From an uncultured Candidatus Saccharibacteria bacterium (lineage in GTDB: Bacteria > Patescibacteriota > Saccharimonadia > Saccharimonadales > Saccharimonadaceae), in assembly GCA_948614045.1 (NCBI GenBank), contig CAPFSK010000001.1, positions 124,001 through 188,000 of the forward strand: a stretch of 64,000 nucleotides of DNA, read 5' to 3'. Position 1 is the stretch's first letter; each line of letters starts with the position of its first letter. Shown here in pieces: positions 59,176-64,000 of the stretch. Below the pieces are notes generated by a model. It searched no databases. It was not told the DNA's origin and saw nothing but the letters and a program-made list of their open reading frames with translations. A program made the translations under genes and the position numbers.

Positions 59176-60117
59176 TTAACCCTGGACGATTGTGCCGGAA
59201 CGGCGCTTGAGGGCGAGTTCTAGATTTTCGGGCGAAGTGATAATTCCAAGACGTTTTTTGCTAGCAAATTGCGTAATCGCTTGAATTTTTGGAAGCATCG
59301 ATCCGGCTCCGAAGTGGCCATCGCGGATATAATTCATTGCTTCAGTCGGCGTCAGTATACCGAGCGCAATTTGGTCAGGTTGGCCGTAGTTAATATAGGC
59401 ATTAGGTACGGCGGTAACTGAGACGAAAATATCGGCTTTGATGAGTTCGGCGAGCTTCTCGGCGGCGAGGTCTTTGTCAATAACAGCATCAACGCCACGC
59501 AGGGTTTTAAGAACTTTGGAGCGAACGACTGGAATACCGCCACCGCCAACTGCAATCACAATAGCACCAGATTGAATCAAAGACATAATCTCGCGACGCT
59601 CAACGATATCAATCGGTTTCGGCGAAGGAACAATGCGGCGATATCCACGACCGGAATCTTCGCGCATTTCCCAGCCGCGAGTTTTAGCTAACTTGACTGC
59701 CTCCTTGGCAGTATAGAATTCCCCGATTGGCTTCGATGGATGCTTGAAGGCTGGATCATTACGGTCGACGACGACTTGAGTGACAATACTGGCAACTTGT
59801 TTACGTTTATGCTCACGAGCAAAAGCGTTGCCAATCGCCTGCGAAAGCCAGTAGCCAATCTGACCCTGGCTCATAGCAACAGCGGTCTCAAGAGGCATGG
59901 CGGGGGCAGTCGCTGTGCTAGCGGTCTCCTCATGAATCAAGATGTTACCAACCTGCGGACCATTGCCATGAGCGACAATAATCTCATATTTCGCAGAAAG
60001 TTTAGCAATAATTTGGCCGATTTTCTCGGCGACGGACTTTTGGGCTTCGGCGGTGACTTCGCCGTCTTTTTGAAGTGCGTTGCCACCCAAAGCAATGACC
60101 ACACGTGGTTTACTCAT
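59176..60117 (-). CDS. arcC: Carbamate kinase
   Basis: Makes ATP and carbamate from carbamoyl phosphate and ADP, the energy-yielding step of agmatine or arginine fermentation. The 313 residues hold VIALGGNAL, VAHGNGPQVGN, QGQIGYWLSQAIGNAF, RRIVPSPKPI, VIAVGGGGIPV and VIDKDLAAEKLA, all signatures of the family. No arginine deiminase is present in the window, so it most likely serves the agmatine operon at 17319-20905. Leaderless start (TATACT six bases before ATG). Confidence 0.94.
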   Translation of the reverse strand: MSKPRVVIALGGNALQKDGEVTAEAQKSVAEKIGQIIAKLSAKYEIIVAHGNGPQVGNILIHEETASTATAPAMPLETAVAMSQGQIGYWLSQAIGNAFAREHKRKQVASIVTQVVVDRNDPAFKHPSKPIGEFYTAKEAVKLAKTRGWEMREDSGRGYRRIVPSPKPIDIVERREIMSLIQSGAIVIAVGGGGIPVVRSKVLKTLRGVDAVIDKDLAAEKLAELIKADIFVSVTAVPNAYINYGQPDQIALGILTPTEAMNYIRDGHFGAGSMLPKIQAITQFASKKRLGIITSPENLELALKRRSGTIVQG

Positions 60118-60207
60118 GTAAAAAGTATACGCTAAAAATTAATTTTAGGCAAATCTCTAATGCTTGACAAGTGTTTTTGAGGGCTGGCAGTAGGGGCTGA
60201 CTCCGTG

Positions 60208-61013
60208 TCAGAACCCAGACTTACCGAGGAGATGGAACATGTTGCGTTTATAGGCTTCTACGCCGGGCTGATCAAAGGGATTGACGCCAGAATTTCGACA
60301 TCGTAGTTCTTTTTCAGCAAATCAGCACGCATGGTCGCATACCGGATAGCTGCAGATTCAGAATTAGCGAGATTCGCGGCACGTTCCGTAGCGGCGCCAG
60401 ACATTAGCTGATCGATATTTACTCCGGCAACGGCAAGCGGGAGGAGGCCGACAGCAGTCAAGACAGAGTAGCGCCCACCGATATTATCGGGAACAACAAA
60501 ACGAGCATAACCCTCAGCGATAGCCTCTTCATAAAGCGCACCTTTTCGAGCATCAGTAGTAGCAAAAATACGTTCGCTAGTTTTGTCGCCATATTTTTCT
60601 TGGAGTTTGGCTTTCAATAGGCGGAAAGCGACGGCCGGTTCGGTCGTAGTGCCAGATTTTGAGATGACATTAATTGAAAAATCAGAATCACCAAGTGTGT
60701 CCATGAGACGTTTTAGCTCGCGCGTGCTGAGTGAATTACCAGCGTAGAGAATCTTGGTCGGGCTTGCAGGGCGCAAGGCTTCGATCAACGCGCGATGACC
60801 AAGATACGAGCCGCCAATTCCGATACAGACGAGATAGTCGGAGTTGCCTTGAATCTGCTTAGCTGTAGTCTTAATTTTATCAAATTCTGCGTGGTCATAA
60901 GTTTCTGGTAAATCATACCACCCGCCCATGGGGTCGGACTGAATGTCGTTGATAATTTCGCGAATGCGTGATGTATCGACTGTGACGTCGATGTCTGGAT
61001 GGAATTTAACCAT
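60208..61013 (-). pseudogene. pgi: Glucose-6-phosphate isomerase with an internal deletion
   Basis: The first ~240 residues are a normal N-terminal isomerase half: CIGIGGSYLGHRALIEAL, SKSGTTTEPAVAFRLL, VVPDNIGGRYSVLTAVGLLPLAVAG. The reading frame then ends at 60258 after [11 protein letters not shown]. In a different frame directly downstream, [18 protein letters not shown] then HLLGKSGF and TGA at 60208 is the exact C-terminus of the family. The piece between, about 130-160 residues with the catalytic Glu and His, is missing. This is a deletion plus frame loss, so no active enzyme is expected from this copy. An assembly error must be excluded. Confidence 0.8.
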
Positions 61014-61024
61014 AACCGTCCTTG

Positions 61025-61417
61025 CTACTTTTTACCCTTTTTGATATACGTGTCTTCTTTTTCGAGTTGAGCACGGAGAGTATATTCTTGACATTCGTTC
61101 TTGGAATTGCAATTCGCGACTTCGTAGGTATAATTGCTGCCCTCAATACCAAGATTCGTACCGAATGGGTCGGTGAAAAGCTCTGGATCAATCACGGGAA
61201 GATTTTCCTCGGAAATCGTATCTGGATAATAACCGTATTTCGGATAATAATATTCCTCTAGGGCATAATACATAGCGTTGATAGCAGTCTTGCGCGCGTC
61301 GTCGCGATCCATAGCCTCAACGTTGGACTTCTGAAGGAAAAAAATAATCACGAGAAGTGCTGCAAATGCACCAACGATCATAAGTTCGGTAAGGGTAAAA
61401 CCTTTTTTGTCGTTCAT
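61025..61417 (-). CDS. Type IV pilin-like protein
   Basis: 130 residues with the prepilin site KKGFTLTELMIVGAFAALLV at residues 4-23 (cleavage G/F, Glu5), a long N-terminal helix, and a small domain with a Cys pair (ANCNSKNEC). Size and shape suit a major pilin or pseudopilin (GspG-like YPDTISEENLPV..DPFGT). TTATAAT lies 7 bases before ATG (leaderless). Other pilin-like genes are at 22774-26590. Confidence 0.82.
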   Translation of the reverse strand: MNDKKGFTLTELMIVGAFAALLVIIFFLQKSNVEAMDRDDARKTAINAMYYALEEYYYPKYGYYPDTISEENLPVIDPELFTDPFGTNLGIEGSNYTYEVANCNSKNECQEYTLRAQLEKEDTYIKKGKK

Positions 61418-61440
61418 AGTATTGATTATAACACAATGCC

Positions 61441-61463
61441 ACGAAAAAAGTGCCTCGCGGCAC
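61441..61463 (-). terminator. Terminator of tRNA-Met
   Basis: Minus strand GTGCC-GCGA-GGCAC followed by TTTTTTCG. Confidence 0.85.
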
Positions 61464-61475
61464 GATAAACTTGGA

Positions 61476-61552
61476 TGGTAGTACCAGGTGGGATCGAACC
61501 ACCGACCTCAGGCTTATGAGTCCTGCGCTCTAACCAGCTGAGCTATGGTACC
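61476..61552 (-). tRNA. tRNA-Met, elongator (anticodon CAT)
   Basis: Minus strand: acceptor GGTACCA/TGGTACT, loop CTCATAA (anticodon CAT), T-arm GGTTCGATCC, CCA encoded. The anticodon stem lacks the three G-C pairs of initiator tRNA, so it is read as the elongator. Confidence 0.88.
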
Positions 61553-61594
61553 ACACGTTGTTATTATAACATACTTTTTTGAAATTGAGAGAGA

Positions 61595-62137
61595 TTATTG
61601 ATTTTGCTGCCATTTATAGTATTCGATAAGATATTCCCAGCAGCCCTCTTTGTCGGTGATTCCCTCGTAGCGATTTTGGATGCGACGGATAATTTCGTCG
61701 CGGTCGATCCACTTCACCTCTGAAACTTCCTCGGTCTGGAGCTTGAGAGTTGAAGGGTCGAGATCCTTGTGGACGATATAGTATTCATTAAAATGATTAT
61801 TAATTACGTCGCCTTTTAGATTGGTCGAGGTGGTTGCGCCAATGAAAGTAATATCGTTTTTGTCGAGTTTAATACCAAGTTCTTCTTCGCATTCGCGCAT
61901 TACAGCCTGAAAACCGAATTCGCCAGCCAACACGTGGCCGCCGGCGCTGACATCCCACATACCCGGCCAAAGTTTTTTGGAATCGCTACGTTTCTGTAGG
62001 AGAACCTGATTTTTAGAGTTAATGATGAAAATTGCGACAGCCTTGTGCCAGTGGCCGAATTGGTGGCACTCATTACGAGTGGCGACCTTACCCGTATAGC
62101 GGCCCTTGGTGTCGAGAATATCAAAAGTTTCTTGCAT
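61595..62137 (-). CDS. NUDIX hydrolase
   Basis: 180 residues with a perfect Nudix box: GHVLAGE then FGFQAVMRECEEELGI (G-x5-E-x7-R-E-U-x-E-E-x-G-U). The start, FDILDTKGRYTGKVATRNECHQFGHWHKAV, resembles the YfcD/isopentenyl-diphosphate-isomerase-like branch. It should hydrolyse a nucleoside diphosphate derivative; the substrate is unknown. TTATAAT lies 6 bases before the ATG and next to the third FISUMP cassette. Confidence 0.9.
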   Translation of the reverse strand: MQETFDILDTKGRYTGKVATRNECHQFGHWHKAVAIFIINSKNQVLLQKRSDSKKLWPGMWDVSAGGHVLAGEFGFQAVMRECEEELGIKLDKNDITFIGATTSTNLKGDVINNHFNEYYIVHKDLDPSTLKLQTEEVSEVKWIDRDEIIRRIQNRYEGITDKEGCWEYLIEYYKWQQNQ

Positions 62138-62179
62138 GCGATAATTATAACACGGTAAGGCTTGAGGCTATTCGGATTG

Positions 62180-62368
62180 GCTTTTGTCCGTAGTGGCTAT
62201 GTAACTCTTACTAATGGTAGTATTAGCTATTTTGGCGATTATGGATATAGTTGGTCCCGTACATCCTTGTCGGTAGATGATGCATATTATTTTAGTGTTG
62301 CTCCTAACGATACTAATCCGTCTAGTTACTTCAATCGTTGGATCGGTTTCCCCCTCCGCTGCCTCTGA
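62180..62368 (+). other. FISUMP C-terminal cassette, copy 3 (without RNA module)
   Basis: From AFVRSGYV through GYSWSRTSL to NRWIGFPLRCL and TGA: the 60 codons to GFPLR have the same length as in copies 1 and 2, plus CL, the usual domain end. The 5' boundary GCTTTTGTCCGTAGTGG and the 3' boundary TTTCCCCCTCCGCTG are conserved, but the structured 5' module and the 3' GCGGTGCCGATC block are missing; upstream it runs straight into the nudix promoter. It is less AAC-rich than copy 1. Confidence 0.65.
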
Positions 62369-62383
62369 CTAGGGGCGACAATC

Positions 62384-62412
62384 TTGCTTTCTGTATAAAA
62401 CTTTGATAAAAT
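62384..62412 (+). promoter_or_regulatory. Promoter of antisense RNA 2
   Basis: TTGCTT (62384-62389), 17-base spacer, TAAAAT (62407-62412), directed against the peptide gene at 62429-62518. Confidence 0.5.
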
Positions 62413-62418
62413 AGAAGC

Positions 62419-62470
62419 GTTGTATGAGTTACCTTCGCTTTTTATGAGTGAGGGTAATTTTAATTTTCAG
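62419..62470 (+). ncRNA. Antisense RNA 2 opposing the small peptide gene
   Basis: Predicted ~50-base RNA ending in the hairpin TTACC/GGTAA (62429-62457) and TTTTAATTTT. It covers the last ~40 bases of the peptide gene. Unlike loci 1 and 3, no clear direct repeat with the mRNA leader is seen. Confidence 0.5.
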
Positions 62471-62518
62471 ATTAGCCTGGATGCATACTCGCCAGACTCG
62501 AATCCGTACTCTTACCAT
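62429..62518 (-). CDS. Small basic peptide (29 aa), locus 2
   Basis: 29 residues starting MVRVRIRVWRV and ending NLKIKITLTHKKRR. It is the closest relative of the peptide at 27701: IRVWR/FRIWR and LKIKIT/LKIKVT correspond, and the DNA CTGAAAAT-AAA-TTACC is shared. A GAGAAAGGAG site lies 6 bases before ATG. Its promoter boxes match those of locus 1 but are 30 bases apart because of AAAAAT repeats, so expression may be off. Role unknown; probable type I toxin-like peptide. Confidence 0.55.
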   Translation of the reverse strand: MVRVRIRVWRVCIQANLKIKITLTHKKRR

Positions 62519-62576
62519 ACGCAACTCCTTTCTCCCACCTATGACCAAGTTAAGCTACATGTCGCCTCTAGGATTC

Positions 62577-62618
62577 AGACTAGCATAAAAATAAAAATAA
62601 AAATAAAAATTTTAGCAA
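62577..62618 (-). promoter_or_regulatory. Promoter of peptide locus 2 with a hexamer repeat in the spacer
   Basis: Minus strand TTGCTA (62613-62618) and TAGTCT (62577-62582) with TATGC before it. The spacer is 30 bases, 12 more than in locus 1. Confidence 0.45.
62587..62610. repeat. Four tandem AAAAAT hexamers in a promoter spacer
   Basis: Exactly four copies of AAAAAT between -35 and -10. Locus 1 has a spacer shorter by two hexamers, the right distance for sigma70. Confidence 0.85.
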
Positions 62619-62654
62619 GCATAAGACTAATAGCAGTATTCCTGTCTACTGAAT

Positions 62655-62695
62655 CCAGATAATAAGGTGGACATTTTGTCCATCTTATTATCTGG
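62655..62695. repeat. Long hairpin
   Basis: Nineteen-base arms CCAGATAATAAGGTGGACA and TGTCCATCTTATTATCTGG with one G-T pair and loop TTT. A second hairpin, GGGACAGG/CCTGTTACCC, follows at 62701-62726. Both lie in the 62519-62912 gap. Confidence 0.7.
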
Positions 62696-62734
62696 CGGAA
62701 GGGACAGGAAAGTTTTCCCTGTTACCCTCCCTTT

Positions 62735-62774
62735 AAAATAAAAACAAGAGAGCAATCTCTCTTGTTTTTATTTT
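62735..62774. terminator. Strong bidirectional terminator
   Basis: Perfect 18-bp stem AAAATAAAAACAAGAGAG/CTCTCTTGTTTTTATTTT with loop CAAT; T-rich on both strands. Confidence 0.85.
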
Positions 62775-62839
62775 GGCGGGGCGTAATATCCAAAGTTATA
62801 ACTATCTATGAAGATAATAATGGACTTTGAATCGTCCCT
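62735..62839 (-). ncRNA. Possible small RNA
   Basis: TGC-TACAAT at 62846-62851 (minus) followed by ~100 bases with a CAAAGTCCA..CTTTGG pairing and then the strong terminator at 62735-62774. No open frame with a ribosome site is seen. The -35 region is poor, so this is tentative. Confidence 0.3.
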
Positions 62840-62912
62840 ACACTTATTGTAGCATGTTTCTCTAGTAATTTCTACAACGAAATACTACATATTTTCTTGA
62901 TATTATCAAATT

Positions 62913-63278
62913 ATGTCTAATACGAACAACTTAATCCCCTTTCATAAAGGATATGATTCCAGACGACAAAACGGAAGAAAAACTGGTTCCAAAAATGTAT
63001 CCACAGTCGTCAAAGAATTACTTGATTTAGAAGCATCGGAAATCACCAACAATAAAATTAAATCTCTCGTCAAAAAGCAAAACGCAAGATCCGTAAAAGA
63101 AGCTATTTTATCAGTCGCTATCATCAAATCCCTTAATGGGGATATCCGAACTACACAATGGTTATTCTCTTATCTGGATGTTGCCGAAAATATCGACCAA
63201 CTTGGTCTCTTTAATGGGGGAGAAATCCAGATTACTGTTGTTAACCCAGAACCTAACAAAACAGATATTTCTAGCTAA
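62913..63278 (+). CDS. DUF5681-like phage/mobile-element protein
   Basis: 121 residues. The start FHKGYDSRRQNGRKTGSKN matches the DUF5681 pattern (G-x-x-x-R-Q-x-G-R-P-K-G-S-x-N) found next to terminase genes in prophages. AT-rich compared with the housekeeping genes. TATTAT lies six bases before ATG (leaderless). Likely the edge of a mobile element continuing to the right. Confidence 0.6.
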   Translation: MSNTNNLIPFHKGYDSRRQNGRKTGSKNVSTVVKELLDLEASEITNNKIKSLVKKQNARSVKEAILSVAIIKSLNGDIRTTQWLFSYLDVAENIDQLGLFNGGEIQITVVNPEPNKTDISS

Positions 63279-63347
63279 TCTGCTGTGGGATATCTGCGAA
63301 AGTTCTTATGTTGTACTTTTTCATAAAAATATGGTACAGTCTGCCCT

Positions 63348-63554
63348 ATGATAGATAAGCTTAAAGAGAACGTAATTCTCATCAAATATCAAACGCCCGA
63401 TGGATTATATGATTTTACTTGCTTGGATGAATCTGATTACAGTAAAATCGAAGATTTCACCGATGATATGGACGATATTATTACGGGATATCAAGCAGAT
63501 GGTTGTAAAATTCTCTGGATTAAGGAAATGTCAAATTGCCGACAACTAGCCTAG
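63348..63554 (+). CDS. Small acidic protein, unknown
   Basis: 68 residues, acidic (DESDYSKIEDFTDDMDDI), no membrane segment. Promoter TTGTAC-N18-TACAGT with the ATG 7 bases downstream (leaderless). No family recognised; it lies among phage-like genes. Confidence 0.5.
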   Translation: MIDKLKENVILIKYQTPDGLYDFTCLDESDYSKIEDFTDDMDDIITGYQADGCKILWIKEMSNCRQLA

Positions 63555-63570
63555 CTGCTAATAAAACGTT

Positions 63571-64000
63571 TTAGTTAGCATTATATCCAAACTCACGAGA
63601 AAGCAGAACCTTTTTCCAGTAGCTTTCACGCTGGATGATATACTCGTCTGCTACATCATCAGTAAAAGTTTCCAAAATCGCATAATGGAAGTTCTTCTGA
63701 ATATAGCTTATGCCTTTATCTTTGACTAGTTCTTGTAACCCTTTATTTGGGTATTTGCCGTTTTCTTGCTCATTTTTATCAAAACCGCTTTTAATATAAG
63801 TTTCCCAACGTCCATAAATGCCGTTTTTGCCATATGCCGAACCAACGTACAGTTTCCCAGTTTGATGATCGGAAATTACATAAACACCTTTGCGACACTT
63901 GAGAGCGGTTTGCCACTCTTTGGATTTGCCTAGCTTATTCTTTAACTCGGAATAGGAGACAGAAACATTTTTGTAACCCGGAAAACTGTCGATTTGGTCC
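63571..64000 (-). CDS. GIY-YIG nuclease-domain protein (5' end outside window)
   Basis: About 143 residues are visible, ending with TAA at 63571. KGVYVISDHQTGKLYVGSAYG shows the GIY-YIG core (here GVYVI...LYVG) followed by a helix with GRWETYIKSGF and, near the end, ESYWKKVLLSREFGYNAN, the usual E...W/K...L-x-x-x-x-G-x-N end of the family. Such proteins are homing-type or phage nucleases. The start lies beyond the right edge. Confidence 0.82.
   Translation of the reverse strand, partial: DQIDSFPGYKNVSVSYSELKNKLGKSKEWQTALKCRKGVYVISDHQTGKLYVGSAYGKNGIYGRWETYIKSGFDKNEQENGKYPNKGLQELVKDKGISYIQKNFHYAILETFTDDVADEYIIQRESYWKKVLLSREFGYNAN

Noticed and set aside
60160..60207. TTGACA at 60162 as a promoter
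   Set aside because: No acceptable -10 at 16-18 bases downstream.
62587..62610. CRISPR-like or other array
   Set aside because: It is a simple six-base tandem repeat with no spacers; no CRISPR array or cas gene was found in the window.

Overview
The window looks like a chromosome segment of an ultra-small, host-associated bacterium of the Saccharibacteria (TM7, Patescibacteria/CPR) type. This is inferred from gene content: reduced metabolism, many short intergenic gaps, an agmatine fermentation operon, FISUMP-type surface proteins, a leaderless promoter style (TGCTATAAT about 6-8 nt before the start codon) and the standard genetic code with TGA as stop. No rRNA is present. Five tRNAs are: Lys(CTT), Ile2(CAT), His(GTG), Gly(TCC) and Met(CAT).

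Layout. 1-11 kb: partial GNAT, a structured-RNA/FISUMP cassette next to tRNA-Lys, murB, folD, a MATE transporter fused to a cytidylate-kinase-like domain, lepA carrying a palindromic in-frame insertion, tilS, galU-like, and an HTH-MurA fusion. 11-22 kb: FISUMP surface protein behind a long structured leader, recA-recX, PRC-barrel protein, gpmI, an agmatine operon (aguB-aguD-aguA) and ruvB. 22-27 kb: rubrerythrin, four type IV pilin-like genes and an FtsB/DivIC-like gene. 27-43 kb is an accessory region: second RNA/FISUMP cassette at tRNA-Ile2, a tiny peptide locus, lipoprotein, a frameshifted secretion-like membrane protein, an LPXTG surface protein and several unknown genes. 41-62 kb is mostly housekeeping and energy genes: tpiA, tyrS, class A PBP, PIN-TRAM, a phosphoketolase split into two coupled genes, grpE-hrcA with a CIRCE operator, an FAD oxidoreductase without its redox cysteines, carbamate kinase, a deleted phosphoglucose isomerase and a pilin. 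62-64 kb: third FISUMP cassette, third peptide locus, strong hairpins and phage-like genes (DUF5681-like, GIY-YIG).

How the genes work together. Agmatine deiminase, putrescine carbamoyltransferase, the antiporter and the distant carbamate kinase make a complete ATP-yielding agmatine route. Phosphoketolase with TpiA and iPGM would supply lower glycolysis, while the phosphoglucose isomerase gene is broken. MurB, MurA and the PBP serve the cell wall. TilS matches the lysidine-type tRNA-Ile2 encoded here.

The strongest candidate for an undescribed system is a family of three loci, each with a 29-30 aa basic peptide gene (27701-27793, 43407-43496, 62429-62518) and a convergent promoter plus terminator for a short antisense RNA ending inside the peptide gene. 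In two loci a direct repeat would let the antisense RNA pair with the mRNA leader next to the ribosome site. This is the layout of Fst/par-type I toxin-antitoxin modules. A second candidate is the set of three equal-length (60-codon) FISUMP C-terminal cassettes, two of them embedded in promoter-to-terminator structured RNAs abutting tRNA 3' ends.
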